Under the pieces are notes generated by a model that saw only the letters and a list, made by a program, of their open reading frames with translations, was not told the origin of the DNA and ran no database searches. This document shows, in pieces, positions 39,604 through 51,057 of a stretch of DNA of 64,000 bases. The first letter of the stretch is position 1. The number at the start of each line of letters is the position of its first letter. A program made the position numbers and the translations under genes. This DNA comes from Stutzerimonas stutzeri (GTDB lineage: Bacteria; Pseudomonadota; Gammaproteobacteria; Pseudomonadales; Pseudomonadaceae), in the NCBI RefSeq assembly GCF_000952685.1, contig NZ_JYHV01000019.1, positions 1 to 64,000 on the forward strand, in the 5' to 3' direction.

Positions 39604-41154
39604 ATGCCGTCTGACTCATCAAATAGCCCTCATCCGGACGCCTTGGCAGCCTCCGGCCGGGCCCTGGCGCTGGCCATCTGTCTCGTTATCACCGGCTGCC
39701 AAAGCACCGGTTCGCGCACCTCGCCAGACCGCGAAGCTCAAACACGACCTGAACCTCAGGTCCAGGACACACTGTGGCTCACGGACGTGAAAACCGCCGC
39801 GCCGACCCACTCGGACGTCTGGGATCGCATGCGGCAGGGCTTCAAACTGCAGGATTATCTGGACAGCAACCCTCGCATCGAGCAACAGCGCCTGCTTTTC
39901 TCAAGTCGCCCACAGTCCATCGAGGCGGCCAGCGAGCGAGGTAGCCCCTACATTCACTATATCGTCGAGCAATTGGAAGAGCGGGATATGCCGCTCGAGC
40001 TGGCGCTACTGCCTATAATCGAGAGTTCCTACAACCCCTTTGCCTATTCTCCAGCCCAGGCGGTAGGCCTATGGCAATTCATTCCTTCGACCGGTCGCCA
40101 CTTTAATCTGCAACAAACCAGCTGGTACGACGGCAGGCGCGACATCACCGCCTCTACCACCGCCGCATTACGCTATCTGACCTACCTGCACGGCTTGTTC
40201 AATGACGACTGGCTACTGGCGCTGGCAGCTTATAACGCGGGCGAAGGAACCGTCAGCCGGGCCATCGAGCGCAACCAGAAGCTCGGCTTGCCGACCGACT
40301 ACTGGAACCTGCCTCTGCCCCGCGAAACGCGCGACTACGTACCCAAGCTGCTGGCGCTCTCGCAGATGGTGCAAAGCCCCGAAGCATATGGCCTCAACCT
40401 GACTCCGATCGCCAACGAGCCCTATTTCGAAGTGGTCGCGCTGAAACAACGCATGGATCTCGCCAGGGTCGCCAAAATGGCGGATCTCGAAGAAGACGAA
40501 ATCTATCAGTTGAACCCCGCGTTCACCCGTCGCATTACGCTGGACGGCCCACAACATCTCCTCGTTCCAAGCGCTAAGGCCGAGATGTTCGCCGCCAATC
40601 TAGCAATGATGAAACCGCAAGATCTGGTTGATTGGCAGCAATACAAGGTCCGCCCGGGCGACACGCTTGGCGCAATCGCCAACAGGCACCGCCTATCGGT
40701 CAACATCATTCGTGATATCAATCGTCTTCGAGGCGATCGCTTGCAGATCGGGCAGGTCCTGAGCATCCCGCAGTCGGCCGGAACGGGACAATCTCGCGAA
40801 CTCCTGCATGCCGTAGCGCGGAGCCAACCGGCACCGCGCAGCTATCGGGTCCGCAAGGGTGACAATCTCTGGGATATCGCCAAGACCCAAAAAGTCTCGG
40901 TTCATGATCTGCAGCGCTGGAACAACCTTTCAGGCAGCAACATCAAGGTAGGTCAAGCACTGTTTTTACAGGCTGCCGGCGGCAACCAACGGGCTAACCC
41001 GAGGCCGACCTATTACAAGGTCAAGAAAGGTGACTCACTTTACGAGATCGCCAAGCGTTTCAATGTCCAGATCAATCACCTGAAAACCTGGAATCCCAGG
41101 GACAGCGCGCTGCTCAAGCCAGGCCAGACCCTCACGCTGTATATCCCCCAGTAA
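39604..41154 (+). CDS. mltD: Membrane-bound lytic murein transglycosylase D
   Basis: 516 residues. A lipoprotein signal is present, with an unusually long polar N-region and lipobox VITGC (Cys32). The SLT domain (about 120-250) has catalytic Glu in LLPIIESSYNP and AVGLWQFIPSTGRHFNL and AAYNAGEGTVSRAIERN. Three LysM peptidoglycan-binding motifs follow (about 350-392, 418-460, 470-514), one more than many homologues. It cleaves glycan strands with anhydro-muropeptide formation at the outer-membrane inner face. It follows gloB, as in other pseudomonads. Confidence 0.95.
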   Translation: MPSDSSNSPHPDALAASGRALALAICLVITGCQSTGSRTSPDREAQTRPEPQVQDTLWLTDVKTAAPTHSDVWDRMRQGFKLQDYLDSNPRIEQQRLLFSSRPQSIEAASERGSPYIHYIVEQLEERDMPLELALLPIIESSYNPFAYSPAQAVGLWQFIPSTGRHFNLQQTSWYDGRRDITASTTAALRYLTYLHGLFNDDWLLALAAYNAGEGTVSRAIERNQKLGLPTDYWNLPLPRETRDYVPKLLALSQMVQSPEAYGLNLTPIANEPYFEVVALKQRMDLARVAKMADLEEDEIYQLNPAFTRRITLDGPQHLLVPSAKAEMFAANLAMMKPQDLVDWQQYKVRPGDTLGAIANRHRLSVNIIRDINRLRGDRLQIGQVLSIPQSAGTGQSRELLHAVARSQPAPRSYRVRKGDNLWDIAKTQKVSVHDLQRWNNLSGSNIKVGQALFLQAAGGNQRANPRPTYYKVKKGDSLYEIAKRFNVQINHLKTWNPRDSALLKPGQTLTLYIPQ

Positions 41155-41176
41155 TTCGCCTGGGCAAGGCGCCCCC

Positions 41177-42634
41177 TTAGCGCCTGCCCAGCGCATCGAG
41201 ACAACGCCCGGCCAGCTGTGTGAATCGCTGGAAAGCAACGAACTGCTCATGCTTCAGCGCGCGACCGGATATCCGATTGTCAGCGTAGAGCACACCGATC
41301 TCGCGCGCGCCCGCCATCAACGGCGCAATGAAAAACATTCCTTTACCCAACTGCTGGCGAAGCGGCAAGGTCACCATTTCCTCAAGGTTATAGCTAGCTG
41401 GCACCCCCATCCATAGCGGCTGGCGTTGACGAAGCACGTAGCTGAAAATGTGCGATTGACCCGATGGATCGACAGGCAAGACGAAGGTGTCAAGCCAGGA
41501 TTGGGTATGCTCCCCCGCAACGCGCTTGGCGCGGAACGCAGTTTGGTGATCGGCCAGAACAGTCAGCATCACGCGCTCCAGCCCTGCTCCTTCATGCAGC
41601 CCCTTGAGCAACGCATCGAGAATCAGCCCGACGTCACCGCGACTCGCAGCCATCATTCCAAGGTCCTGCATGGCCTGTTGCATCAGCAACAGATTCGGTT
41701 GCAAAAGGCTAGCTGCGCGTTGCGCCTGTTGCAGCTGCACTTGCTCAGGATCGGTTGACGGAATCAGCTTGCACAGCCGGCTGGCCCCGAACGTCGCCGC
41801 CACGTTGACGGCTTCATCCGCGCTGGCAAGGACCTGTTGCATCGCGTCTGCTTCAGATATACCGCTGAACTCGGCAAGCTCCTTGACCAGGCCTTCCATC
41901 TCCGGACACCCCCAACCGTTCAAGGCTGCCGAACCAATGCGAACACCCAGGCTGACCGCGTGCACCGCGGGGTCACGCAGATTCGCCGATCCGTGAGCAA
42001 AACTGGCGAGTTCACCGATATTCCAACTTTTAATCAGCCCCAGGTTCAGCTGGCGAAAACTGGTGCCAAGCACTCGCTCGACAGCCTGATCATGATCCGC
42101 ATCGCTAGCCGCGAGAGCCTCACCAAGCTCGTCGGCCTGCTTGCCACCGCAGCCCCAGAAGGCAAGTTCACCCACTTCATGAAGCAGTGCTGCAATGAAA
42201 ACTTCCTCCTCGTGCTTCGTCAGTACGTAACCGGCGATATTGCGTGCTTGCACGGCAGCGTGAAACGAGCGTGCCAGCAGTTCCTGCAATTGTTGGCGCG
42301 GCGCGCGATCGAGCAGGCCATCGATCAGGCTGACCGAAAGACTGATCAAGCGAACATTGTCGAAGCCGATCATGACGATGGCACGCGAGATGGTCTTGAT
42401 GGTTTCCTGCGACGGATTGTAGTAACTGCTATTGCCGACACGAAGCACCTTGGAGGTCAGCGCAGCGTCGCGCAATAGCACGTCCGCAAGCTGCTGCACG
42501 GACGCATGTTCCTGCTCCGTGAGGCGCTGCAGATCCTGCACGACCGCCGCCAGCGCGGGCAGCTCAGACTGGTTCAAGCGGTCTATCCAAGACTGCAGGC
42601 CATAGCTCGTTTCACTCAAAATCTGCGACCTCAC
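41177..42634 (-). CDS. HDOD domain signalling protein
   Basis: 485 residues with a GTG start. The HDOD domain (about 20-225) has LADVLLRDAALTSKVLRVGN and FIAALLHEVGELAFWG, with the HD dyad modified as in HDOD proteins. A C-terminal GAF-like domain (about 320-480) includes GKGMFFIAPLMAGAREIGVL. HDOD proteins are non-catalytic scaffolds in c-di-GMP, stress and motility control. It converges with mltD (22 bp gap) and diverges from the peptide importer operon. Confidence 0.88.
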   Translation of the reverse strand: MRSQILSETSYGLQSWIDRLNQSELPALAAVVQDLQRLTEQEHASVQQLADVLLRDAALTSKVLRVGNSSYYNPSQETIKTISRAIVMIGFDNVRLISLSVSLIDGLLDRAPRQQLQELLARSFHAAVQARNIAGYVLTKHEEEVFIAALLHEVGELAFWGCGGKQADELGEALAASDADHDQAVERVLGTSFRQLNLGLIKSWNIGELASFAHGSANLRDPAVHAVSLGVRIGSAALNGWGCPEMEGLVKELAEFSGISEADAMQQVLASADEAVNVAATFGASRLCKLIPSTDPEQVQLQQAQRAASLLQPNLLLMQQAMQDLGMMAASRGDVGLILDALLKGLHEGAGLERVMLTVLADHQTAFRAKRVAGEHTQSWLDTFVLPVDPSGQSHIFSYVLRQRQPLWMGVPASYNLEEMVTLPLRQQLGKGMFFIAPLMAGAREIGVLYADNRISGRALKHEQFVAFQRFTQLAGRCLDALGRR

Positions 42635-42740
42635 CCTGTGACCGGGCGGCTAGTAAGGAAAGGCAGTTTGCCCAGATAGTCGGCCTTTTTCCAGCGGATA
42701 CAAGCTGTTACTGTACTCCGCCGAAAAGACCGAAAGCGCC

Positions 42741-44591
42741 ATGGATCGGATTCACCGTTTGATGCGACCCATCCTATTGTTATTAAGCTGTCTGGGATTG
42801 AGCTTTCCGTCGTTCGCGACTATCAGCGAGAGCCACGGTTATGCGCAGTTTGGGACTCTGAAATATGCGGAAGGCTTCACTCATTTCGACTGGGTGAACC
42901 CCGATGCGCCGAAGGGCGGCCGAGTGCAACTGATGGCGTCCGGCACATTCGACACGCTCAACCCTTATACTTTCAAAGGGACCAGTCCAAGCGCGACGCC
43001 GGGCTTCTTCCAGTACGGCATCAGCGAATTGAATGAACCGTTGATGGTGGGCACCGGTGTTTACGATCCGTCCGGCGACGAACCGGCTTCGGCGTACGGA
43101 CTTATCGCCGAGACGATCGAGTACAGCGATAACCATAGTTGGGTAGTGTTCAATCTGCGCGACTCGGCCCGCTTTCATGATGGTCACCCGATCACGGCTT
43201 ATGACGTGGCCTTTTCCTATCGTTTGCTGATCAAGGATGGCCACCCTCGATACCGCACCGATCTAAAAGGTATCAAGCGCGTCGATATTCTCAATAGCCA
43301 CCGAATTCGCTTCGTGTTCGACAAACCGGATCAGCCATTGCTGATCATGCGCCTCGGCGAACTACCGGTACTGCCGCAACATTATTGGAAAGACCGTGAC
43401 TTTCGCGCCACCACCTTCGAGCCGCCACTCGGCAGCGGTCCGTACCGCGTCAGCAATGTCCAACCGGGACGTAGAGTGAGCTTCGAGCGCGTGAAGAACT
43501 GGTGGGGTGCCAATCTTCCTGCCAACCGCGGAAAGTACAACTTCGATCGGATCGATGTAGAGTTTTACCGCGACACGACGGTCGCGTTCGAAGCCTTCAA
43601 GGTTGGCGAGTTCGATTTCTATATTGAGCATCAGGCGAAAAACTGGGCCAACGGTTATCAGTTCCCGGCGGTTCTTCGTGGTGATGTGATCCGTGCGGAG
43701 ATTCCGCATCAGATCCCCACCCAGACGCAAGCACTGTTCATGAACGGGCGCCGGCCGGTATTTGCCGACATCAAGGTCCGTCAAGCACTGGGCATGCTGT
43801 TCGACTTCGAATGGACCAACCGCGCCCTGTTCTATGGCGCCTATCAGCGCAGCGAAAGCTACTATCCGAACAGTGAGTTCTCCGCGACCGGCACACCAGA
43901 AGGAGGCGAATGGTTGCTGCTATCGCCTTTCCGAGACCAACTACCGGCGCACCTGTTCACCGAACCGTTCGCGCTGCCGAAGACAGATGGGCGCGGTATT
44001 CCGCGAGACACCTTGCGCAAGGCGCTGACGTTGCTTGGCCAAGCCGGCTGGAAACTGACTCCTGACGGTCTTCGCAACAAGGCAGGCCGCGCTTTTAGGT
44101 TCGAAATCCTGCTGGTCAATCCGGGACTCGAGCGTATCCTCCAACCCTATGTGGAGAACCTGGCGCGCATCGGCATCCATACCCGCTTGCGCAGCGTTGA
44201 CGGCGCGCAGTACAAGCAGCGCCTGGATCAGTACGATTACGACATGATTTTGACCACGCTGGCCCAGAGCCTCAGCCCGGGGCTCGAACAGTGGCTGTAT
44301 TTCCATTCCAGTCAGGTGAACATCAAGGGAGGCCGCAACTATGCGGGTGTCGCCAACCCGGTGGTCGACCGGCTGCTTGAGAAACTGCTTGCAGCCAAGA
44401 CCCGGGAAGAACAGATTGCCGCAGCACGCGCAATCGATCGGGTCCTGCTCTGGAACCACTACATCATCCCCAACTGGTACATCAGTTACCACCGCCTGGC
44501 ATATCGCAATCGGTTCGCGCATGTCACCACACCGCCTTATACCCTCGGGCTGCGTGCGTGGTGGTTGAAGGACCTGGAGAAGGCTCAATGA
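42741..44591 (+). CDS. YejA-like peptide-binding protein 1
   Basis: 616 residues with a signal peptide (hydrophobic core RPILLLLSCLGLSFPSFA, likely cleavage after SFA). SBP_bac_5 family: [20 protein letters not shown] at the N-terminus, RDSARFHDGHPITAYDVAFS, LPQHYWKDRDF and [20 protein letters not shown]. Periplasmic receptor for oligopeptides feeding the YejBEF-type permease. The start may be MDRIHRL or MRPILLL. The next gene overlaps it (ATGA). Confidence 0.93.
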   Translation: MDRIHRLMRPILLLLSCLGLSFPSFATISESHGYAQFGTLKYAEGFTHFDWVNPDAPKGGRVQLMASGTFDTLNPYTFKGTSPSATPGFFQYGISELNEPLMVGTGVYDPSGDEPASAYGLIAETIEYSDNHSWVVFNLRDSARFHDGHPITAYDVAFSYRLLIKDGHPRYRTDLKGIKRVDILNSHRIRFVFDKPDQPLLIMRLGELPVLPQHYWKDRDFRATTFEPPLGSGPYRVSNVQPGRRVSFERVKNWWGANLPANRGKYNFDRIDVEFYRDTTVAFEAFKVGEFDFYIEHQAKNWANGYQFPAVLRGDVIRAEIPHQIPTQTQALFMNGRRPVFADIKVRQALGMLFDFEWTNRALFYGAYQRSESYYPNSEFSATGTPEGGEWLLLSPFRDQLPAHLFTEPFALPKTDGRGIPRDTLRKALTLLGQAGWKLTPDGLRNKAGRAFRFEILLVNPGLERILQPYVENLARIGIHTRLRSVDGAQYKQRLDQYDYDMILTTLAQSLSPGLEQWLYFHSSQVNIKGGRNYAGVANPVVDRLLEKLLAAKTREEQIAAARAIDRVLLWNHYIIPNWYISYHRLAYRNRFAHVTTPPYTLGLRAWWLKDLEKAQ

Positions 44592-46468
44592 CAAAAAACG
44601 CACGACTGTCGATCTTGCATGCAGGCGTCCTGGCCTTCCTTTGTCTGGTAAACACAATCGAGGCAGCGCCACGGCATGCGCTGACGCTGTACGGCGAAGA
44701 GCCCAAGTACCCCGCGGATTTCTCCCATTTCGATTACACCAACCCGGACGCCCCCAAGGGCGGAACCCTGCGCCAGGCAGGCTTCGGCAGTTTCGACTCA
44801 TTCAACCCCTTCATCAGCAAAGGCGTAGCCGCTGATGACATCGGCCTTATCTATGACACCCTGACAACCAACAGTCTGGATGAGCCCTTTACGGTATATG
44901 GCCTGTTGGCGGAAAAAATAGAGAAGGGGCCGAAAAACGAGTGGGTACGTTTTTACCTGCGCCCCGAAGCGCGCTTCCACGACGGCGAGCCGGTAACGGC
45001 CGAGGATGTCGTGTTCACCTTCGAAACCTTGCTCAGCAAAGGTGCGCCGCATTATCGCGGCTACTACGTCGATGTCGAAAAAGCCGTAGTCGAGGGTCCC
45101 CGTCGCGTTCGTTTCGATTTCAAGCACGCAGGTAATCGTGAGCTGCCATTGATATTGGGACAACTTCCGGTCCTGCCGAAGCACTGGTGGGAGGAAAGAG
45201 ACTTCACCTCAGGCAGCATGGAGCCACCCCTGGGCAGCGGCCCCTATCGCATCGAGCATTTGGAAGCCGGCCGTTCGATACGCTATGCCCGCGTCGAGGA
45301 TTACTGGGGCAAGGACCTGGCGGTCAACCGGGGCTTATATAACTTCGATCATGTGCACTTCGACTACTACCGCGATAACACGGTGGCACTGCAAGCCTTT
45401 AAGGCTGGGCACTTCGACTACTGGTTCGAAACTAGCGCGAAGAATTGGGCCACCGCTTACGATATCGATGCAGTCAAAGGCGGGCGAATCATCAAGGAGG
45501 AGATCGCCAATCGGAACCCGCAAGGCATGCAGGGTTTCATCTTCAATACCCGCAGGAAACGCCTGCAGGACGTCCGAGTTCGAGAAGCACTTTCGCTGCT
45601 ATTCGACTTTGAATGGACCAACCGGCAACTGTTCAACGGCGCCTATACCCGTACGGCCAGCTATTTCGACAATTCCGAGCTGGCTGCGTCCGGGCTGCCC
45701 AGCGAGGAAGAGCTGAAATTGCTCGAACCCCTACGCGGCCAGATACCCGACGAAGTGTTCGAAAAGCCCTTCAAGCTGCCTCAGACCAATGCCGATGGCA
45801 TGATTCGGGAGCAGCAGCGCAAAGCGTATGAGTTGTTCACCGCTGCGGGATGGAAGATCGAAAACGACCGCATGGTCGATGCCGATGGGAAACCGGTCAA
45901 ATTCGAGTTTCTGCTGTTTCAGGCCGATTTCGAGCGCGTACTCTTACCCTACAAGCGCAACTTGGCCAGCCTGGGCATCGATCTGGAGATTCGCCGCGTC
46001 GACGTCTCGCAGTACGTCAATCGACGCCGCTCGCGTGATTACGACATGATCGTTAGCGGCTTCGGCCAATCGAACTCACCGGGTAACGAGCAACGCGGAT
46101 ATTGGCATTCGACAAGTGCCGACAACCCTGGAAGCTTAAACTTCATTGGTCTCAAGGACCCCGCCATCGATACGCTGGTAGAAAAGCTGATCGCCGCCGA
46201 CTCCCGTGATGAGTTGATCACCCGAACGCGAGCGCTGGATCGTGTGCTGCTCTGGGGTCACTACGTAATTCCAAACTGGCACATCAAAACTTGGCGTGTC
46301 GCCTATTGGAATCATCTGGCGCATCCGGAGATCACACCCGATTACGACATCGGTCTCATGACCTGGTGGGAAAAACCCGACGTAAAGAGGCCAACGCCGG
46401 AGCCGCCCGCAAACCAGGCCGACGCGCCGATCGTCTCTAAGCGCCCCTCCTCCGGGACGGAGCGCTAA
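44588..46468 (+). CDS. YejA-like peptide-binding protein 2
   Basis: 626 residues from the ATG at 44588, which overlaps the previous stop by four bases. Signal peptide ends near TIEAAPRH. The layout matches its neighbour ([54 protein letters not shown]), but identity is only moderate, so the pair is an old tandem duplication with probably different ligands. The C-terminal tail (about 595-626) is Pro-rich and low complexity. The permease gene begins 2 bp downstream. Confidence 0.93.
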   Translation: MTKNARLSILHAGVLAFLCLVNTIEAAPRHALTLYGEEPKYPADFSHFDYTNPDAPKGGTLRQAGFGSFDSFNPFISKGVAADDIGLIYDTLTTNSLDEPFTVYGLLAEKIEKGPKNEWVRFYLRPEARFHDGEPVTAEDVVFTFETLLSKGAPHYRGYYVDVEKAVVEGPRRVRFDFKHAGNRELPLILGQLPVLPKHWWEERDFTSGSMEPPLGSGPYRIEHLEAGRSIRYARVEDYWGKDLAVNRGLYNFDHVHFDYYRDNTVALQAFKAGHFDYWFETSAKNWATAYDIDAVKGGRIIKEEIANRNPQGMQGFIFNTRRKRLQDVRVREALSLLFDFEWTNRQLFNGAYTRTASYFDNSELAASGLPSEEELKLLEPLRGQIPDEVFEKPFKLPQTNADGMIREQQRKAYELFTAAGWKIENDRMVDADGKPVKFEFLLFQADFERVLLPYKRNLASLGIDLEIRRVDVSQYVNRRRSRDYDMIVSGFGQSNSPGNEQRGYWHSTSADNPGSLNFIGLKDPAIDTLVEKLIAADSRDELITRTRALDRVLLWGHYVIPNWHIKTWRVAYWNHLAHPEITPDYDIGLMTWWEKPDVKRPTPEPPANQADAPIVSKRPSSGTER

Positions 46469-46470
46469 GC

Positions 46471-47544
46471 ATGCTCGCGTATATTTTCCGGCGGTTGCTG
46501 CTGATCATCCCCACTCTGTTCGGCATCCTGCTGATCAACTTCATCATCATCCAGGCAGCCCCCGGCGGTCCGGTCGAACAGGCAATCGCCAAGCTTGAAG
46601 GCTTTGAAGGTGCTACGAGTCGAATCGCCGGCGGCGGCTCGGAAGTGGCCACCGGCAGCAACAGTTATCGGGGCGCACAAGGTCTGGACCCGGATTTGAT
46701 CGCCGAGATCGAGCGTCTGTACGGCTTCGACAAGCCGGCCCCCGAACGATTCTGGATCATGCTCAGCAACTACCTGCGCCTGGATTTCGGTGAAAGCTTC
46801 TTTCGCGACGCAACGGTGACGGAACTGATCGCCGAAAAGATGCCGGTGTCGATCTCGCTGGGTCTCTGGAGCACACTGATCATGTATCTGGCGTCGATAC
46901 CACTTGGCATTGCCAAGGCGACCCGCCATGGCAGCCCATTCGACGTCTGGACCAGCTCGGCCATTATCGTCGGCTATGCGATACCGGCGTTTCTGTTCGC
47001 GATCCTGTTGATTGTCCTGTTCGCCGGCGGCAGTTATTGGAATTGGTTTCCACTGAGGGGGCTGACCTCCAGCAACTTTGACGATCTGACACTCACCGGC
47101 AAGATCATCGATTACTTCTGGCACTTGGCACTTCCGGTCACGGCCTTGGTGATCGGCAACTTTGCGACCCTGACCCTTTTGACCAAAAACAGCTTTCTCG
47201 ATGAGATCAACAAGCAGTACGTGATCACAGCGCGGGCGAAAGGACTGAGCAAGAATCGCGTGCTCTACGGTCATGTGTTCCGCAATGCAATGCTGATCAT
47301 CATCGCTGGCTTTCCATCGGCTTTCATCGGCATGTTCTTCACCGGCTCGCTGCTGATCGAGGTGATCTTCTCGCTCGATGGGCTGGGCTTGCTCAGTTTC
47401 GAAGCGGCCGTCAACCGCGACTATCCCGTCGTGTTCGGCACACTGTTCCTCTTCACCCTGCTCGGCCTCGTGGTCAAGCTGATCGGCGATTTGACCTACA
47501 CGCTCGTCGACCCGCGAATCGATTTCGAAAGCAGAGAGGCCTGA
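46471..47544 (+). CDS. yejB: Peptide ABC permease, YejB-type
   Basis: 357 residues. The N-terminal [21 protein letters not shown] is the first membrane helix. A long insertion (about 40-90) holds a Gly/Ser-rich loop characteristic of YejB proteins. The binding-protein-dependent transport signature lies in [22 protein letters not shown] (EAA loop). It forms the inner-membrane channel with the next gene. Confidence 0.93.
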   Translation: MLAYIFRRLLLIIPTLFGILLINFIIIQAAPGGPVEQAIAKLEGFEGATSRIAGGGSEVATGSNSYRGAQGLDPDLIAEIERLYGFDKPAPERFWIMLSNYLRLDFGESFFRDATVTELIAEKMPVSISLGLWSTLIMYLASIPLGIAKATRHGSPFDVWTSSAIIVGYAIPAFLFAILLIVLFAGGSYWNWFPLRGLTSSNFDDLTLTGKIIDYFWHLALPVTALVIGNFATLTLLTKNSFLDEINKQYVITARAKGLSKNRVLYGHVFRNAMLIIIAGFPSAFIGMFFTGSLLIEVIFSLDGLGLLSFEAAVNRDYPVVFGTLFLFTLLGLVVKLIGDLTYTLVDPRIDFESREA

Positions 47545-47545
47545 C

Positions 47546-48565
47546 ATGCAGCTATCGCCGCTGAATCAGCGCCGCTTCGCCCTGTTCAAAGCTCACAAGC
47601 GCGGCTGGTGGTCGCTGTGGCTGTTTCTCACCTTGTTCACCCTAAGCCTGGGTGCCGAACTGATCGCCAACGACAAACCGATCGTGGTGCGTTTCGATGG
47701 CGGTTGGTATTTTCCGGTATTCAAACGTTATCCGGAGACGGTTTTCGGCGGTGAGTTTCCGCTACAGGCCGATTACAAGGGTCCGTACATCCAGGAACTG
47801 ATCGCAAAGAAGGGCGGCTGGATGATCTGGCCCCCAATCCCGTTTCATCATTCCAGTATCAACTATGACCTTCAGGTCCCCGCGCCCGCCCCACCCTCAT
47901 GGGATAACTGGCTAGGCACCGACGACCAGGGCCGGGACGTGCTTGCGCGAGTCATCTACGGCTTCCGTATTTCGGTTCTGTTTGCGCTGACGCTGACGCT
48001 GATCAGCTCGGTGATCGGCGTCATTGCCGGTGCGTTGCAAGGATTCTATGGAGGCTGGGTCGATCTCGTTGGACAGCGACTGCTGGAAATCTGGTCCGGA
48101 CTGCCCGTGCTTTACCTGCTCATCATTCTCGCAAGCTTCGTGCAGCCCAATTTCTGGTGGTTACTCGGCATCATGCTGCTGTTTTCCTGGATGAGCTTGG
48201 TCGACGTGGTCCGTGCCGAGTTTCTCCGCGGCCGCAACCTCGAATACGTACGCGCGGCACGAGCACTAGGTATGCGCAACGGCGCGATCATGTTCCGTCA
48301 CATCCTGCCCAACGCGATGGTTTCGACCATGACCTTCATGCCGTTCATCCTGACCGGCGCGATCGGCACGCTAACGGCCTTGGATTTCCTTGGCTTCGGC
48401 CTGCCACCCGGAGCTCCGTCTCTGGGCGAACTGGTGGCACAAGGGAAAGCGAATCTGCAGGCGCCATGGCTCGGCATCAGCGCATTCATGGTCCTCGCGA
48501 TCATGCTGACCTTGCTGGTATTCATCGGCGAGGCCGCTCGCGACGCCTTCGATCCTAGGAAATAG
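47546..48565 (+). CDS. yejE: Peptide ABC permease, YejE-type
   Basis: 339 residues. The N-terminal helix begins about residue 18 (WSLWLFLTLFTLSLGAELIA), then a periplasmic domain (about 40-135) typical of YejE, then the permease core with LEYVRAARALGMRNGAIMFR as the EAA loop and TALDFLGFGLPPGAPSLGEL. It is one base from the yejB stop and one from yejF, so the operon is tightly packed. Confidence 0.93.
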   Translation: MQLSPLNQRRFALFKAHKRGWWSLWLFLTLFTLSLGAELIANDKPIVVRFDGGWYFPVFKRYPETVFGGEFPLQADYKGPYIQELIAKKGGWMIWPPIPFHHSSINYDLQVPAPAPPSWDNWLGTDDQGRDVLARVIYGFRISVLFALTLTLISSVIGVIAGALQGFYGGWVDLVGQRLLEIWSGLPVLYLLIILASFVQPNFWWLLGIMLLFSWMSLVDVVRAEFLRGRNLEYVRAARALGMRNGAIMFRHILPNAMVSTMTFMPFILTGAIGTLTALDFLGFGLPPGAPSLGELVAQGKANLQAPWLGISAFMVLAIMLTLLVFIGEAARDAFDPRK

Positions 48566-48566
48566 C

Positions 48567-50216
48567 ATGGCTGAGAATCTGATAGAGGTCCGCGATCTGG
48601 CCGTCGAGTTCGTAACCGGCGGTCAGGCACAGCGAGTTGTCGAGGCCGTGAGCTTCGATATCCGCAAAGGCGAGACCCTGGCGCTGGTCGGTGAAAGTGG
48701 GTCCGGCAAGTCCGTTACGGCTCACTCGATCTTGCGCCTGCTGCCCTATCCGCTCGCGCAGCATCCGGCCGGTGAGGTTCGCTACGCCGGTGAAGATCTG
48801 ATCAAAGCAAGCGAAAAGCGCATGCGCCGAATACGCGGCAACCGTATCGCCATGGTCTTTCAGGAGCCGATGACGTCGCTCAACCCGCTGCATACCATCG
48901 GCAAACAGATCAACGAAGTACTGCAGATTCACAAGGGGCTCAACGGCAAGGCCGCCACGGCACGCACCCTCGAGCTCCTCGAACTGGTCGGAATACCCGA
49001 ACCCGCCAAGCGGATTCGAGCCTATCCCCACGAACTGTCAGGCGGCCAGCGTCAGCGTGTGATGATCGCCATGGCGTTGGCGAACGAGCCCGAGCTACTT
49101 ATCGCTGACGAACCAACCACCGCGCTGGACGTGACGGTACAACTGAAAATACTGGAGTTGCTCAAGGAGTTGCAGGCCCGCCTGGGCATGGCTCTGTTGC
49201 TGATAAGCCACGATCTGAACCTCGTACGCCGAATCGCTGATCATGTATGTGTCATGCAGAGCGGTCGCGTCGTCGAACAAGCACCTTGCGAAGAATTGTT
49301 CCGCTCGCCGCAGCATCCTTACACCAAGGAACTGCTCGCAGCGGAACCTAGCGGCGGACCTGTAGCAGTTGAGGCCTCGTCGCCGACGTTGCTGGAAGTA
49401 AGCGATCTGCGGGTCTGGTTTCCGATCAAAAAGGGGCTGTTCAGGAAAACCGTCGACCATGTCAAAGCGGTTGATGGAGTCACGTTCAGCTTGCCGAAGG
49501 GTCAGACGCTGGGCATCGTCGGTGAAAGCGGCTCGGGAAAATCAACACTGGGATTGGCGATTTTGCGACTGTTGTCCAGCACTGGGCAGATTAGATTTCA
49601 GGATCAGGCCCTGGAAAAAATGTCGCAACGGGCGGTACGCCCATTACGACGCCAGATGCAGGTCGTGTTCCAGGATCCTTTCGGCAGTCTCAGCCCTCGG
49701 ATGTCGGTCTGCCAGATCGTCGGAGAGGGGCTCAGCATCCATGGAAAGGGCTCCGCTGAGGAACAAGCGCAGGCGATCATCGATGCGCTGGTCGAGGTTG
49801 GGCTCGACCCGGAAAGTCGCCATCGCTACCCTCACGAATTTTCCGGGGGGCAGCGGCAACGAATCGCCATAGCCAGAGCACTGGTACTCAAGCCTGAGCT
49901 GATTCTGCTTGATGAACCAACCTCGGCGCTGGATCGTACCGTACAACGGCAGGTGGTGGAGCTACTACGCTCGCTACAGGCCAAGTACAACCTGACCTAC
50001 CTGTTCATCAGCCATGATCTGGCGGTGGTACGGGCGCTCAGTCACCAGATGATGGTGATCAAGCAAGGAAAGGTCGTTGAACAAGGAGCAGCCGAGGCTA
50101 TCTTCGCCGCTCCCCAACATCCGTATACACAGCAGTTGCTGGAGTCTGCCTTTATGGCCCCGGCCACTGATGAACAACCAGAAGAGGGACAAGCACATGG
50201 GTTTTCTTACCGGTAA
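48567..50216 (+). CDS. yejF: Dual ATPase of peptide ABC importer, YejF-type
   Basis: 549 residues containing two ABC ATPase domains (about 5-260 and 275-535). Walker A is GESGSGKS in both halves. ABC signatures are [15 protein letters not shown] and [15 protein letters not shown], and Walker [10 protein letters not shown] and LILLDEPTS. It powers oligopeptide uptake. The final 20 bp overlap the start of fabI. Confidence 0.95.
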   Translation: MAENLIEVRDLAVEFVTGGQAQRVVEAVSFDIRKGETLALVGESGSGKSVTAHSILRLLPYPLAQHPAGEVRYAGEDLIKASEKRMRRIRGNRIAMVFQEPMTSLNPLHTIGKQINEVLQIHKGLNGKAATARTLELLELVGIPEPAKRIRAYPHELSGGQRQRVMIAMALANEPELLIADEPTTALDVTVQLKILELLKELQARLGMALLLISHDLNLVRRIADHVCVMQSGRVVEQAPCEELFRSPQHPYTKELLAAEPSGGPVAVEASSPTLLEVSDLRVWFPIKKGLFRKTVDHVKAVDGVTFSLPKGQTLGIVGESGSGKSTLGLAILRLLSSTGQIRFQDQALEKMSQRAVRPLRRQMQVVFQDPFGSLSPRMSVCQIVGEGLSIHGKGSAEEQAQAIIDALVEVGLDPESRHRYPHEFSGGQRQRIAIARALVLKPELILLDEPTSALDRTVQRQVVELLRSLQAKYNLTYLFISHDLAVVRALSHQMMVIKQGKVVEQGAAEAIFAAPQHPYTQQLLESAFMAPATDEQPEEGQAHGFSYR

Positions 50217-50991
50217 GCGCGTACTGATCGTCGGCGTCGCCAGCAAACTGTCGATTGCCTCCGGCATCGCCGCGGCCATGCATCGTGAAGGCGCCGAGCT
50301 GGCTTTCACCTATCAGAACGAGAAACTCAAGGGACGCGTCGAAGAGTTCGCCGCCAGCTGGGGCTCGGGCCCAGAGCTGTGCTTCCCATGCGATGTGGCC
50401 AGCGACGAAGAGATCGTCAAGGTTTTCGAAGCGCTGGGCCAGAAGTGGGACGGCCTGGACGGTATCGTTCACTCAGTCGGCTTTGCCCCGGGCGATCAGC
50501 TCGACGGTGACTTCACCGAAGTTACCACCCGCGAAGGCTTCCGCATCGCGCACGACATCAGCGCCTACAGCCTGGTCGCACTGGCCAAGGCCGGACGCCC
50601 AATGATGAAAGGCCGTAACGGCAGCATCCTGACCCTCTCCTACCTGGGCGCCGAGCGCACCATGCCTAACTACAATGTGATGGGCATGGCCAAGGCCAGT
50701 CTCGAAGCAGGTGTTCGTTACCTTGCCGGCAGCCTCGGCCCTGAGGGTACTCGCGTAAACGCCGTATCGGCAGGCCCAATCCGTACGCTGGCGGCATCCG
50801 GAATCAAGAGCTTCCGCAAGATGCTCGCAGCCAACGAGAAGCAGACGCCGCTACGCCGTAACGTCACCATCGAGGAGGTCGGCAATGCCGGCGCGTTCCT
50901 CTGCTCGGATTTGGCGTCCGGTATCAGCGGTGAAATTCTTTACGTCGACGGCGGCTTCAACACCACCGCAATGGGCGCGATGGAAGACTGA
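50197..50991 (+). CDS. fabI: Enoyl-[acyl carrier protein] reductase FabI
   Basis: 264 residues from the ATG at 50197 (GAGGGA eight bases upstream, inside yejF). SDR-type fold with cofactor loop [14 protein letters not shown], catalytic Tyr149 ([13 protein letters not shown]), Tyr159 and Lys166 (YNVMGMAK). It performs the last reduction of fatty acid elongation using NADH and is the usual triclosan target. Translation is probably coupled to yejF, but an internal promoter is expected for this central enzyme. Confidence 0.97.
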   Translation: MGFLTGKRVLIVGVASKLSIASGIAAAMHREGAELAFTYQNEKLKGRVEEFAASWGSGPELCFPCDVASDEEIVKVFEALGQKWDGLDGIVHSVGFAPGDQLDGDFTEVTTREGFRIAHDISAYSLVALAKAGRPMMKGRNGSILTLSYLGAERTMPNYNVMGMAKASLEAGVRYLAGSLGPEGTRVNAVSAGPIRTLAASGIKSFRKMLAANEKQTPLRRNVTIEEVGNAGAFLCSDLASGISGEILYVDGGFNTTAMGAMED

Positions 50992-51003
50992 TTCACCACT
51001 CCA

Positions 51004-51034
51004 AAAAAAACCGCATCCTGGATGCGGTTTTTTT
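51004..51034. terminator. Bidirectional terminator between fabI and ppiD
   Basis: CCGCATC-CTG-GATGCGG stem extended by A-run on the left and T-run on the right. It serves the two convergent genes. Confidence 0.93.
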
Positions 51035-51057
51035 TGCCTGCAGTTATCCGCGCTTGA

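Noticed and set aside
46465..47547. 360-codon open frame antisense to yejB
   Set aside because: Shadow of a conserved membrane permease; the product is Gln/Glu/His rich without motif.
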